Assembly: GCA_020631735.1 (NCBI GenBank)
Contig: CM036199.1
Span: 21,245,553 to 21,309,552, forward strand
Source: Saccharum officinarum
Taxonomy: Eukaryota; Streptophyta; Magnoliopsida; Poales; Poaceae
Reading direction: 5' to 3'
DNA length: 64,000 bases
Numbering within the stretch: position 1 is the first letter of the stretch; each line of letters starts with the position of its first letter. Shown in pieces: positions 21,501-33,383 of the stretch. Below the pieces are notes generated by a model. It saw only the letters and a program-made list of their open reading frames with translations. It was not told the origin of the DNA and made no database searches. Both the position numbers and the translations under genes were made by a program.

Positions 21501-24500
21501 ATGCCAGGCAGACATTTATTACCAAAAATACCTTGAGAGTATTAGAAGAGACGATGGCACTGAATGATTGAGTGATAGATCCAGCCAGTCTCTGAGCTGA
21601 ATAAAATGAAGTGTTTAGAATAGTTAACTGAAGCAGATCCAATTCTTGCAAGGATTTATGTCATTTTCTATACTAAAGTTTTCAACGCACTATAACAGAG
21701 TTTTAGCAAACAAAGCTTGCCAAATAAGTTATACAGAGCACAATATACCTTTTACCAATCCCATGATAGTATCAGTTAGTTGTAGAAACAGAACTTGCAA
21801 GACATGGCCACAATTTGTGTATCAACACTGAATGGGACAGGAACTTTATGTAAAATACACGTGAAACATCACAGAGACTTTAACTCCCGGTATTCAAGGT
21901 AATTAACAAAATAAATTACTAAAGTGTGAATGCATGAACATCTGTTGAACCACCAAGGCACCAAAAGTAATCACCGGGCATGTTTTATTTATTTAAGACC
22001 CTCCCCTACATCAATATCATGTCTAAAAAAAATCCAAAGCAAGCAAACCTAGAGTTATTTGGACACAAGCAAGCATGGGCATTGGAATTCAACTTGGACT
22101 GGGTGCCCAACTTGGCAGGTTACTTTTGGGCACGGCAAATAGCATTTGAAATCTGACATGGGTGTTAAATGTCAGACTTGGCGCCCAAAAAAGAGTCGAA
22201 TGCCCAAGTAGAAGTAGCACTGAACAAACCTGTTGGCGCATCTCCTCTGTTGACAACAAACCAAGGTGCCCACGCTCACGACATGCTTGTCGAAGCTCAT
22301 ATTCAGAAAGAGACTCCACACCCTCAGCTTGAATCATCTTATCATCATTCTTAATGCTGCAGAATAGATACAAACTGGTAAACATAGGTTTGCGCTACAC
22401 TTAAATTGAATAATAAGATGTACAGAAATGTGCCCCCCCTCCCCCCTCTCTGCCTATGCTGCTTTGATAGCTACTGCTAGCCATGGGAATTGAAGAGGAA
22501 AAGCAGGTTGACACTTGATAGGCAGTTAATATTTCTTTTCCTGAAGGCAGCTACTAAGGCAACGTATCTGGTGCAAACTAACCTCTCCGTGCAACTGTGC
22601 AAACTTCTAATCTGGGCCACATGATGTTGATCCAAGGGGCGCAGGGGGATTGGGTAATTTTGCGCTTAACCGCCTGCTCCTAATCACACTTTTGCAAATC
22701 CCCCCTCCCACTCCCCCCTGCGCCCCCTTGGATCAACATCATGTGGCCCAGATTAGAAGTTTGCACGGTTGCATGGAGAGGTTGGTTACACCAGATACGT
22801 TGCCAACTACTAATCCTAGTAAGAGAAAATAGATACAAACTGGTAAATAAGTTTGCACTACACTTAAATTGAATAATAAGATGTTGAAAGAGTTTTGGGG
22901 TTTGTGCGAGAACTAAATTCTCCAGATGATCTCAATGCAAGAGGCTCACATCAGCACTAAGTACAGTACCAGTGTACCACAGTAGAAAAACATGCTTAAT
23001 GCTAAAGACACTGGTGGAGCCTCATGGAAGCGAGCCTCCCCCCTCCCCACACCACACCACACCCCCCCCCATCCACCCCCCGCACCCCCCGCGGTCTCTG
23101 CCTGTGCTGCTTTGGTAGGTATAGCCATCGGGATTGACGAGGAAAAGCAGGTCGAGATTTGCTAGGCAGCTAGTATTTCCTTTCCTGAAGGCACCTGCTA
23201 ATCCGAGTAAGAGAAAAGACTAAGAAAACTAGACTGAAACAACAAATTTCTCCCGTAAAACATTTTGTGCCCGCCCGCATCCGCCACTGCTAAAGATGCA
23301 ATCAAATTTACTCTCAGGATGTACTAAAGATTTGCGTACGTTCATATCACCCATCACATCTTTTCCCTTCCTGATATGTATATGACAAGGTAATTGAAAG
23401 ACGTACTCTTGTAGTTTCTTTCGAAGCATGAATCGCAAGTAGTGGTCTGTGCCAAAAGGTTGGATCCCCATGTATTTACACATATTAACAAGTCGTGGTC
23501 TGCAGAACAAGGTTGATCAGGCAACTGGTATGATCAAGGGATTAAGTATATGAAGCGCAAACCTGCTCATGTTATCCAAAGTCAGCTCATCATTAAATAG
23601 CTTTGCAAAGCTCAAAATTTCATCATTGGAGGCATGTCCACCTTTCCTAACCTAGTTGAAAATTTGAGTATAACACCAATAGGCAAAAATGTAAAGTGTT
23701 TAGTGGTATTTGTTCTAAACTTGAAGTTACATACTAAGCATGCAAGAAGATGATACCTTATTCAAGAACTCGTCCAGATCTTCAGCAGTCTGTTTCATTT
23801 CTCCACTACGTGATGTTTGAACTTCCTTTGCCATTTCTTTAGCAGTGTCTTGTAAAAACTTTGCATACTCCATCCTTGCTTTCAGTTTTCTTTTTAGGGC
23901 CTCCTGTATAGAGCAAAATGAATGCAGTATGAGCCATGTTAGCATTTAGTAATTCTGTTGACAAGACAGCTTCATTGTTCTAGGTCAAACCTCTTCTTTC
24001 ATCTTGTCCTGGAAAGTAGATGGCAACATGTTTGGGAACAACTTGAGGAACACTGGCAGCAAGAGTTCCATGAATGGAACGATAATAAAAACTGCAAAAG
24101 GTACTAGCCTGAATAGATCTGCTGTTGTGCGTGTGAGCTGCTGCCTCTCTCGTCTTGTGAGGCTCTTTCCACTAGCAAGTTTCACTAACAGCCTTGATGA
24201 GATTCTAACATCTGTCCAGAGTAGCTTAGTGCCCAACCAATAATGCTGCAGTGTGGAAATAAATTCATCCTTCCAATGCTTCAACTTTGCAGCCCAATCA
24301 GCTCTTAAACACACAAAAGTAAATACATATCAAACACTGAATATATAGACAAAAACTATCAATAAAAAAAGAATGGTATAGCAGTGCTTCGATTTCAAGA
24401 GGGAAACAGAGACCTGCTCATTGAAGCAATAAGTCGTAAAGCAGGGCCAATACCCAGAAGCTTTGCCCAGAATTTCTGTACCATTGATTGGTCAGTCTTT

Positions 24501-25003
24501 TGCACTTCCTCCAGCTTAGCTTTTGCTTTTGCTTTTGCAGTGCTTAATCCTTCCACTGCCTGATCACATTCTTCGGGGGATGCCTCCTTTTTTTGTTGCT
24601 TCTGCTTCTCATCCTCACTCTGCTTGTCCATAATATTAACTTGACCCTGTCCAGATGTGTTTGATGTGGTGCGGACTGACTGCAGGAAACACCTGACTCC
24701 CAATGGGAATACAAAGTTCTGTGCTCTAGAACCATAAGCTGGAAAAGAAACCTCACAAGTTGGACGCCATGTGAAACCGCTGCCGAGGTGACAAAGCTTT
24801 CGCTTATTTAAAGTATAATGTGCCATAGCATGATTAGAATCTGCTAGACTTTCCTTCGAAAAGGAACATACAGATCTTTGCTGATCAACCTCACAACCAA
24901 ATTGTCCTTGCCCAATTGTGCTAGTGAATGAAGGGGACACAATAGGCACATTAGTGTGCCGTAGAATGTCCTTCCGCCTCCTGACGATAGCCCTTGAGGC
25001 CAT
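18589..25003 (-). CDS. LETM1: LETM1-like mitochondrial inner-membrane protein, 14 coding exons, 756 aa
   Basis: Exons (minus strand): 24414-25003, 23991-24303, 23757-23903, 23563-23651, 23407-23499, 22230-22356, 21532-21596, 21286-21457, 20367-20564, 20217-20264, 19992-20138, 19270-19352, 18771-18886, 18589-18671. All introns are GT-AG and the 2271-bp sum closes in frame. An Arg-rich N-terminus ([16 protein letters not shown]) suits mitochondrial import. The LETM1 domain is clear: [20 protein letters not shown], then a membrane segment near residues 263-283 ([20 protein letters not shown]) and [15 protein letters not shown]. It is followed by a ribosome-binding-like helical region, coiled coils, and an EF-hand loop at about 690-701 ([12 protein letters not shown]) split across the exon 12/13 junction. 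Family members act in mitochondrial K+/H+ or Ca2+/H+ exchange and in membrane-ribosome contact. Confidence 0.93.
20669..20762 (-). mobile_element. 5'-truncated LINE tail in LETM1 intron 8, 11-bp TSD
   Basis: On the minus strand the segment reads TTAATGAAATGACACGCAG, then AGATCTCCTGCGGCGAG and a run of A, as at the 3' end of a LINE. It is flanked by a perfect direct repeat ACTGCTGATTC (20658-20668 and 20763-20773). Only about 94 bp of the element were inserted, the usual outcome of incomplete target-primed reverse transcription. Confidence 0.75.
22360..23215. repeat. Direct duplication inside LETM1 intron 5
   Basis: Two units share ATAGATACAAACTGGTAAA and AATTGAATAATAAGATGT (22360-22413 and 22828-22882). 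They also share TCTCTGCCT-TGCTGCTTTG, GAGGAAAAGCAGGT and TTCCTGAAGGCA (about 22448-22550 and 23094-23195). The second unit holds about 200 bp that the first lacks, including a C-rich tract near 23036-23092. The first unit is interrupted by the Mutator-like MITE at 22558-22804. Confidence 0.75.
22558..22804. mobile_element. Mutator-like foldback MITE in LETM1 intron 5
   Basis: Arms of about 95 bp, nearly perfect inverted repeats, start GGCAACGTATCTGGTG and end with the inverse ACCAGATACGTTGCC. They include GGGCCACATGATGTTGATCC and its inverse. The loop is about 40 bp. Flanking 9-mers AGCTACTAA and AACTACTAA match at 8 of 9 positions, as expected for Mutator-type insertion. Non-coding. Confidence 0.8.
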
Positions 25004-25069
25004 CCTTGATCACTTACTCCCTTTCTCAAGGAAACTCCAGGATCATGCCTTTCCAGGTACAACCCTGAA
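25004..25069 (-). promoter_or_regulatory. LETM1 5' UTR segment with short upstream frame
   Basis: A good acceptor (TGTATTTCAG) lies just above 25069 on the minus strand, so the first coding exon probably begins there with 66 bp of untranslated sequence. A seven-codon upstream frame, MILEFP and stop, lies at 25026-25046. If it is in the mature message it could reduce initiation at the main start. Acceptor use is inferred. Confidence 0.5.
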
Positions 25070-25249
25070 ATACAGTAAATTTCCAGTTATGGTATCATCA
25101 CATCTAAATATTCAAACATGTGCAGCAAAAAGAAACTAAAATTCTAACATAAAGTATGGCATTGAAAATTATAGCACTCATGGCCTTGTGAAACAGCAAC
25201 AATAATTTTAATCCCTTCCATATAAATATACAGCTAGCTAGCTAGCTTA

Positions 25250-25480
25250 GGGAACATTTGGTTCCCAGGCAAGATTGCTTCACCTTATTGGCCCATGCCC
25301 CCAAGGCTTAGCTAGGAGAGCCATTTTAGCTCTCTGCGGGTAGCAAGGGAAAATGCTGGCAATCCGTGCCAGCACAAGTTACCGAGACAAGCTAGCCAAA
25401 TATCCAAACGCAGCAGCAGAAGCATCAAATCCTTGCTCAGCAAGGTTAGGCGAAGTTTAGATGAGGAACCAAATGTGCCC
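25250..25480. mobile_element. MITE in the putative 5' UTR intron of LETM1
   Basis: A 231-bp insert whose ends are GGGAACATTTGGTTCC and GGAACCAAATGTGCCC, 16-bp inverted repeats with one mismatch. Flanks are TTA and ATA, a poor target-site match, so the superfamily (PIF/Harbinger?) is uncertain. Non-coding. Confidence 0.65.
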
Positions 25481-26149
25481 ATAATTGCACAATACAATCA
25501 TCAGAACAGAACTAGACTATAAGTTCGATAAAGGCCATTCAAATACTGGCAATAGAATGACCAATCCGCCATAAAGCAAACAACTTCTTAAAATAGAAGA
25601 ATCATCCACCTCATATATAAACTTCAAACCATATGAAAACGTCAATTCTGAGGCTATACAGATCGGGGGCATTCAACCCAACAAATGGCGCAACATACTA
25701 CTGCACCATTTTGAGCATGTCTGTGTTGCATCAGTTGCCTTATCTGAAGTCCAGAAATGTCTGGATTGCGAATAACCTCGCTTGTTCTTTTTTAGGGAAT
25801 GAACAGAGGGAAATGCACCCACCTGAACCTAATCTGATTCTTGCTTGGTTAATACAGTAAAAATTACCTATGTCAACTGTCAAAAAAAAATCACAGAATC
25901 AAGAATATGCATTCTGTCTCATCAACAACACTTTAAAGGTGTCTGTATAGAAAACTACACAGTAGTTGCTTTAGAAGATTCAACAAGGTTGCGGGCAACA
26001 ATTCATCTAGATCACCAATTCTACAATGGAACTCGTCATGTAAGTGTTCATATAAGTGTATATGAAAGCCTGACATCTAAAACCATATCATGTTCAGACT
26101 TCAGGTACCAGCGAGGCCTAGCAACTGATTGCGCTGCATTCATTTCCGG

Positions 26150-26700
26150 TCAAACCATTCCGTGCCCGAGATCAGAGCCAGCAACTCTGCCCGCCTGGCG
26201 CAAGCTCGTAGGCGGCGATCCACGTCGCCAATACACCAACCGAGAGCCCGAACACAGCACCAACGGATTCCCGGAGGAATGGAGAGAGTGAGAGAAGGGT
26301 AAGGAAAGCGCGGCCCGATCGAAGGAACCGATCGGGAGGGGCGGTCACTAACCGAGGCGCTGGCGGAGGCGGGAGATCGGCCGGGCTTCGGACCCCGTCG
26401 CGGCGGCTGCGCTGGTGGCGGGGACGGGTCGGATCGGGGCGAGGTGGATTTCCCGGGAGGCAGTGGACTGCGGCGGGAGCGGGTGGGATGGTTGCGTTGC
26501 GCGCAGCTCGCGTGGGAAACGACCAAATTGCTGGAACTGGAAATGTTGCCGATTCGGGGATCTCTGACTCTGAGATCATGAGAGGACTGCGACCGTGGAG
26601 GGTGGAGAGGAGCGACGCAAAATCGTCTCGCCGCGATGCGACTGCCTGCGAGTGAAGTGGGAAGCGGTCGGGAAAGGGGGCCGTTGAACTGAAGAACTGG
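26150..26700 (-). promoter_or_regulatory. GC-rich probable first (non-coding) exon and promoter of LETM1
   Basis: A CpG-rich island stands out from the AT-rich surroundings. A possible donor (GGTTAGTGAC, minus strand, near 26350) could join it to the acceptor at 25069. The open frames through it have biased composition but no recognisable protein, so I treat it as leader and promoter DNA. No TATA box is evident. Confidence 0.45.
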
Positions 26701-27234
26701 ATGGGCCAGTCCGTCTAGAAGCTCAGATAGGATAGGGCCGAGCCCGTGGCCTCGCGCAGCCTCTCGTTCGTACCGGACCGCAAGGCAGGGGCCCAGTTAC
26801 GAAAGAGCACCATCCACATACAGCACAGTTGCTTTTGGAGTTCGGAGAGACCAAGAATTTCATCCGTTTTATTTAAAGAGGACGCCAAATTGCCTCAAAA
26901 CGTATGCCTCTCCTTGCAAGGCTATGTTCAGCGTTCGCTAATAATCTCTGTTCCTACTGCAACGAGAACTTTGGGAACATGTTCACAGCTTTTTTTTCCT
27001 TCGATTTTTTAATTAATGTTTTGAAAAATAATTCAAATGAAAAAAATGTATCTAATCCTTTTGGTCTAAGCAAACCACATGTGGTAAAAATATTTTGTCG
27101 CACCATATGCATTGGCGCGGTAATATGGCACGCTAGAGCACAATACCATTTTCCTAACTTTATTTTGCACAAAGATCAGCGATCTGAGATGCACCTACAT
27201 ACGTACTACCGAGGTAACAGATACTAGAACTCAA
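26701..27234. other. Spacer between LETM1 promoter and thaumatin-like gene
   Basis: No gene or repeat that I can support; the part next to 27235 is the expected 3' UTR of the minus-strand thaumatin-like gene. Confidence 0.4.
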
Positions 27235-28142
27235 CTAGTTACTAGTACTAGTAGGATTATTAGGGTCAAACTCGCTGTTGTCAGGGCAGAAGGTGACCGT
27301 GTAGCTGTTGTCGACGACGGCGCAGCTGGAGCTGCCGGAGGCCGGGCCGTTTGTGTTGGCCGTCGTGCACGCGATATTCGAGGACCCGGAGTTCCCCGAC
27401 GGCTTGCACGCCACGACACGGCCGTCGGACGCCTTCACCTGCTGGTCGGCCGGGCACGCGCTGTCGAGGTCCACCACGCACTGAGTCGGAGCGCACTGGC
27501 CGCCATGGCTCGTGTCGTACGGCGTCACGAGCACGGGCACGTTGTACCCGTCGGCGACGCTGATGTGGTAGGTGTCCGTGCCACCTTTGCCGCCGAGAGC
27601 GAGCACGGCGACCGTGGCCGCCGGCGCGGGCCTGGCGCCCCTGTCGCACCCGAGACGGCCGGAGCCGCAGTCGCCCGTGGCGCAGGTGAACTTGCCGCTG
27701 CCGTCGGTGGAGCAGTCGGTGCGGGCCCAGATGAGACCGGACCACCTGTGTGGCAACGCGATGTTCTCGAGGTACTCGTACCCCATGAACTGGTAGGGGG
27801 AGAAGTCTAGCGGCGACGAGCCCGGTTTAGGGGCGATCACCGGCGCCACGCTGAAGCTGCAGTTGTTTTTGATGTTCAAGATGTCATGTCGTTGCTCCTC
27901 CAGCGACGGCGCAAAATCATCTGAATCCGGAGACCAAAGCACAGGCAGCAGCATTAGCACCATTGCACCAACACAAAGAAACTGATTATATTACATAATA
28001 ATCGGGTTTTTTTTTTGCGAATGAGGAATCGGATTCTATAAGTCCTCCTGACATGGTTGGCTGATGGCTGCTTACCGCTAGCGGACACGGCGAGGACGAC
28101 CAAGAATGCCAACAATGCGCGAGAAGCTGCCCCTGTCGCCAT
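27235..28142 (-). CDS. Thaumatin-like (PR-5 family) secreted protein, copy 1
   Basis: Two exons (28076-28142 and 27235-27920) joined by a GT-AG intron give 250 aa. The N-terminus is a signal peptide (LLAFLVVLAVSASG). The mature part opens DILNIKNNCSFSVAPVIAP and carries the family core WARTDCSTDGSGKFTCATGD, DTYHISVADGYNVPVLVTP and YTVTFCPDNSEFDP. It has 12 cysteines where standard PR-5 proteins have 16; the usual YCC region is missing. Of the acidic-cleft positions, the Glu (AVLAL instead of AEFAL) and one Asp (DTYHIS) are replaced, although both are present in the copy at 49013-49888. PR-5 proteins are extracellular and often defence-related; whether this one keeps such activity is doubtful. 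Confidence 0.85.
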
Positions 28143-28235
28143 GGTGGACGTGTGGAGTCTGGACGAGATAGGGACGACTCGAGGACGAGAGCGGAGCCGT
28201 TTGATGACGGTTGCAGCGGGGAAGCCTGACACGAG

Positions 28236-28246
28236 CTATTTATATA
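28236..28246 (-). promoter_or_regulatory. TATA box of thaumatin-like copy 1
   Basis: Minus-strand CTTATATAAATAGCTC lies about 95 bp upstream of the ATG. The same AAATAGCTCGTG context precedes the second thaumatin-like gene, so the core promoter is shared by the paralogues. Confidence 0.6.
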
Positions 28247-29558
28247 AGAGAGCTCCACTTTTACCAGGAAAGTATAACGGAGATATCATCCTTTTTTTTC
28301 CTTTTGCGAAACAGATACCATATTCTTTATTCTTGTATCCATATATTCTTTAATGATGACTTATGATAATGCTAGAAAAATCGGTAATCAATGGTTTGTG
28401 ATTTTATGGATCGGCATCTTAGAAAAATAATATGGTATGAGTTTCAATTTCACTTCAATGTATGGCAATTTACTCGTATATTCATGCTTCATGCATGTGG
28501 TCATAATCATAAACATGGTCATGCTTCATATTATCCATAGAGTTCACCGCGTTGTATAAACATGATCGAGGTGTAAAAGAGGGAACCTGTAGGCGTTGCA
28601 ATATTGTTGGCACCATTTACGATTACCATTTTATACCATTAGTAGCCATGAATATGCACTACGCACCTATTTATAGTTATGATAGGCGATAGCGTACTAA
28701 ATATATTATAAATAACTTTAGGATTATTAATGCTCAAAGTAATGTATATTTTTAGCTTATTTTCTTATAATGACTAGAAAACTCGGCGCGCCGTCCTTGA
28801 GTGCTGCACCCCTTGATTTTTTCTGTTAATTAACCTTCTATTGGTAGTTGATTTGAATATCCTCGAGGCATCCATGCCTTTGATATTGATAAGTGTTTCG
28901 GGCAAAGGATTACAATCCGATTCTAGTATCACTTCTATTAGACCACTCAAAAGACTGTGTGTAGTGTGGACTTGGATTCAGACCCAACTGCTATTTTTTT
29001 TTAATTTAAGAGTAGCCAATCAACAAAAACATCAACTCTGGCGACAGAATTTGTAGCATAAAGCCTTTTGTAATTATTTATCAGGAATTCAGCAGCATAA
29101 TATAAATCATGCCCATGAATGTAAGATATCTTCAATATCAGCACTTGCAAAGTATCATTAGTATTTTTTATCTTTCCTGTGGCCCAAGTATTAGCATCTT
29201 AACAACAAAAAGGGGGAAAGAAAACAAGTGCCCATTGTCCATGGAGTGGAGCTAGAGATCATATATAGTTCTATTGTAGGCGCAACCATCAAAGTTTGAT
29301 CAATGGATATTCTTTGCCTTGCAAAGGACAAAGCCCAAAAAATGAAGAATAAATGAATCTTAGTGGGTTAACAAACAAAAACAGTAAATCTAGTGGGAAG
29401 GGAGCATGCAGACAATTCCTCCAGTAGACAATATAAAGAAACTCTAAATACGAGACAACAGTGCATGAAAACAATCAAGTTGCCTTCTTACTATGAGTAG
29501 TGAAGTGAGACCTATGAATTGTAATAAGCTAGCATCACGCATCAGATGGTAACATCTA
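28247..29558. other. AT-rich intergenic DNA
   Basis: No gene is recognisable. At 28774-28800 the sequence CTAGAAAACTCGGCGCGCC reads on the minus strand as a GC palindrome followed by CTAG and then T, which resembles a Helitron 3' end; this is weak because the palindrome has no loop and no 5' end was found. Confidence 0.35.
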
Positions 29559-29831
29559 GGCCTTGTTTAGTTTCCAGAATTTGCCCCTAAATTCTACTAT
29601 GCAAAAAGAAGATTCTCATCACATCAAAATGTCGGCACATGCATGGAGTACTAAATATAGATGAAATTAAAAACTAATTGCATAGTTTGGTTGTACTTTG
29701 CGAGACGAACATTTTGAGCCTAATTAATCAATGTTTGGACAATTATTACCAAATAAAAACAAATGCTACAGTGCAATACATTGCCAAACAGTAATTCGGC
29801 CGGCGCTAACTTGGGCAAACTAAACAAGTCC
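29559..29831. mobile_element. Tourist-like MITE, 273 bp, TSD CTA
   Basis: The ends are GGCCTTGTTTAGTTT and AAACTAAACAAGTCC, flanked by CTA on both sides (29556-29558, 29832-29834). The internal string TGAGCCTAATTAATCA is typical of this family. Non-coding. Confidence 0.8.
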
Positions 29832-30177
29832 CTAATATGTTTTATGCAGTTTTGGAACTCATATAAGAAAATGCATCCTCCTTTGTTAATTTTTTATATA
29901 CCTTTAGAATCCATATTTTGCAAAGTTGCTTGGCTTATAGAAAACATGGTGGCTAAGTGCAATTGTGTAAATAACCTGTACTGATAAAGAACTTGTATTT
30001 TCAGTGAACACATGTGGTCAGATTTAGCTAATCAACAGTGAGGGACGGCTGTTGAAAGACTTAAGGGGCATAGGAAGCAACTATAAGTAAAAAAAGTTGT
30101 ATCAGTTAATGGGCAAAATATTTTCTCAAGGTAATGGTAATTTTGTGCTTGTAGAAGATATGGAGCATCATGGCTAA

Positions 30178-30293
30178 TGCACGCTGATAAGCCAAACTAA
30201 AAAGTATTGTTCGCTGATTTGCTGTGAGAGAAAAACACTGTACCATGGATAATAAGCTGAGCTGATAAGTTCAAGCGAACAGGGCCACAAATT
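30178..30293. mobile_element. Short MITE fragment
   Basis: The segment runs from CACGCTGATAAGCC to AAGCGAACAGGGCC and contains CTGATAAG on both sides in inverted context (GATAAGCC, AGCTGATAAG). The end reads GGCCCTGTTCGCTT on the minus strand, a common grass MITE terminus. The left boundary is not certain. Confidence 0.45.
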
Positions 30294-31217
30294 CGCTAAT
30301 TACTACAAATGAGATGAAGTGTAGCTTTGTGAACCAACGACGCATTTGTTTAGCAAGTCTGCACTGGTAGTCCATTTATTAGAGCCTTTGCATAAACACT
30401 TCAACTATGATGATTTTTAAGAAAAGGGCATTAGTTCAATTAATCTTTGTTACTTAATCTTACTTTACCAAATTTTGAGATATTTCAAACACAAACCATT
30501 CATTTGTTTGAGATAAATTACTCAGGTAAAGGGTTACTCAAGAATCACAGATTACTGATTAAGTGTAGTGTCATCTAAACCATAAGTCTCTAGGGATGCG
30601 GCGGTAGCCTGAGAGGCGGTGGATGGCACATCAGGCAGAGGGCAAATGCTCGCCCGCCACAGGCGACTTTGCAGGCGAAGGGCGGAGACCGGCACCTTAC
30701 ACCCGTGGCGTGGCGTGCTCGGGTCGCCTGCAGTGTCTGGGCAGCGCCCGCACTTGTGGTGCGCAAAGGTGGTCGTGTCCAGCTAGCCCGCGCAAGCAGC
30801 GCCACCTTTGCTGGTGGCTAGCGCCCGTGCTGGCGGTGCTGCCATTCAGTCCTCGGACACGCCCGAGAATGTTCCTAAGGTTTCGGGTCGGGCAGAGATC
30901 GAACTGATCTGCAATCGGACGGATGATATGGCGAGTTGATGAGATCTAACGGTTAGAGGGCTAGTAAGTGACTTGACCATATTGGATGCCCGTGGTTTGG
31001 TGCAGATTTCATATATAGAAATATCATGATCATTTTTTAAGGAAAATATTATATATTCAGTTCAAAGAGTTTGTAATGCGGTTCATAAAGAAAAACAAAT
31101 TAAATTAACTAATAATATCGAGAGAGGCTATAACTTGTAACTAATGCATTTAAACGGCATGTGTGGTATGAGACGGGAATTGAGAGCCGGCTATATTGCA
31201 TATGTGTATGCACAATG
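30294..31217. other. Spacer with a GC-rich island
   Basis: Bases 30590-30910 are markedly GC-richer than both sides and have open frames on both strands without recognisable protein. It may be a captured gene fragment or CpG-rich repeat debris. The rest is AT-rich and featureless. Confidence 0.35.
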
Positions 31218-32801
31218 CACTACTATAAAAATACATAAAAATGTCATCGCTGCTAATATGGAACCCTCCAGCACCGTCGGTTTTAGCCCGATACATTGGC
31301 AGCCGATTGGAAACCGACGGTGATGAGGATTTTTCAAAATCCTAAAACATGGCTAAAAATAGAAAAAAATCTTTTAATTATGCTAAAACCCCACTATGCA
31401 TGATCACGCATCATAAGTCACATGATTGTTCGCGCAAAAATTCACATGCTTTGCCGCACCAGGATTTGAACCTAAACCACGTGTACTTTAACCACTCCAC
31501 TCCAAAATCACTAGCGTCTATACGGCATATCTATTCACCTCGTATTCAATTTTTTTTTATCTTAAAATGAATATTTGAGATCCTAAACAGATCAAATAAA
31601 AAATATTCAACGGGAAAGTTATATATATCATCGAGTACTACAACTTTGGTATTAGTCGTTTTGCCATCCAAGGTCTTCAAAAATTTTAATTTAAAATTGT
31701 GAGAACTTGGAACATAATTTTAGGAGTGCAAATTGTTTCAAATGAAAAAGTCACCAACTACAAAGTTTCTATTCTCATTGAAATCTATAACTTTAGTTTT
31801 AGTCGATTTCTATCCGATGTCATTTGTAAATTTTGAATTTCAAAGTGTTAGTTCAAATACAAGTTTAAGACCATAAACAGTTTCTAATGAAAAAGTTGTC
31901 AACTACAAATTTGTAACTCATTGACATCAACAACTTTGCTTCTGGTCGTTTTCCCATCTAAGGTTCTTCGTACAATTCAAAAAAAAATTAAATGTAAAAA
32001 TATAAGAACTTCAAACAGAATTTTGGAACCATAAATGATTTCAAATGAAAAAGTCATCAACCATAAAGTTACATATCTCATAAAGGTCTACAACTTTGAT
32101 ATAAAGTTTATCCTCGTCCGACTTTATTTCAAAAAAATTATGAATGTTATTTTGTTGCAGCATGGTTAACACCATATGACAAGTTGGCCATGAAAACCAT
32201 ATTCACCACTAGTTCATACAGTGAGCCGGCGGTGAAAGTTATCATAGCCGGTTTTAATACAAATCGGTGACTCCTCATCGGTCATCCCTGCTAGCTCGTT
32301 GTATGATTGTATGATCTGACAGTGATAGCCATGTTGCAGCACAATAAAATTTGTAATTTTTTCAAACTAAGTCGAATGAGAACAAACTTTATATCAAAGT
32401 TGGAGATCTACAACTTTATAATTGATGACCTTTGCATTTGAAATCAAGTTGCGGTCCTAGAATTCTGTTTGAAACTCTCAAATGGAAAAATGACCAGAAT
32501 CAAAGATGTAGGTCTCAATGAGGAGATCTACAATTTTATAGTTGATAGCTTTTTCATTAGAAATCTTTTATGGTCTCAAATTTGTATTTTAAGTTTTAAA
32601 ATATTGAAATTCATTTTTTTCAAATGACCTTGATGGAAAATCGACCAAAACCAAAGTTGCAGATATCGATGAGAACTACAACTTTGTAGTTGATGACTTT
32701 TTCATTTTAAATCATTTGAGGTCCTAAAAGTATAAATCAAGTTATAACAATTTGAAATTCAAATTTTTCAAATGACCAACTCCCTAAACCAAAGTTGTAA
32801 G

Positions 32802-32982
32802 TATTGAAAGGAAAAGTGAAAGCGAAAGCGATCAATGAAAAGTGACTGATGTCTCCATTGATGAACAGTGTCTGGTTGTCTATTGGTGAAAAGGTATCTT
32901 TCTATGCCTATCCTGGAACTGTCATTAACAGTTGCTAATGGCGAGATTAACTTAAATTGATCACTAAATAATAATCTTAACA
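32802..32982 (-). repeat. 3' LTR of Copia element A
   Basis: A 181-bp copy of the right-hand LTR, lacking the segment found near 45769-45796. Preceded on the element strand by the purine tract AAGGGAGAG. Confidence 0.8.
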
Positions 32983-33383
32983 CTCTCCCTTGATCAATTG
33001 TTCCTTGTAGGCATCGTTGTATGTTCATTAGTTATCGTCTTGAAGCTTTGGAAAACCCTATGGAAAAAAACCAAAGTATACCGATATACTAGGCAAAACT
33101 CGTTAAAACCCAGTGGAAAAAGAAGAAGAAACACCATGATATATATAACTCCAATGTTAATAGACCCTTTCGGTGTCCCTAAAGACAGTCTAAAACAGTT
33201 TGATCAGAGATCAATATGTCATAAATATTATCTTCGAAAAACCTCTGTGAGGAAAATAGATAATATGACATTTACTATATGTTAACATTACATCATTAAA
33301 AACTTTACGTGAGAAAACTCCAGAAGAGTAAAACTCATATAAAGGAAAAGGAGTGTGATGTGATGTTTGAAACATGTTATATT

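Noticed and set aside
26140..26579. Two overlapping minus-strand frames of about 130 codons upstream of LETM1
   Set aside because: Low-complexity Pro/Arg/Ser composition and position fit a GC-rich 5' leader and promoter; no protein family recognised.
27281..27810. Arg-rich and Ala/Val-rich frames over thaumatin-like copy 1 (and the equivalents over copy 2)
   Set aside because: They are shifted or opposite-strand readings of the thaumatin-like coding exon.
31440..31500. tRNA gene in the left arm of the foldback element
   Set aside because: A B-box-like stretch is present but the cloverleaf does not close and no proper anticodon arm is seen; the same degenerate motif recurs in the right arm as part of the inverted repeat.
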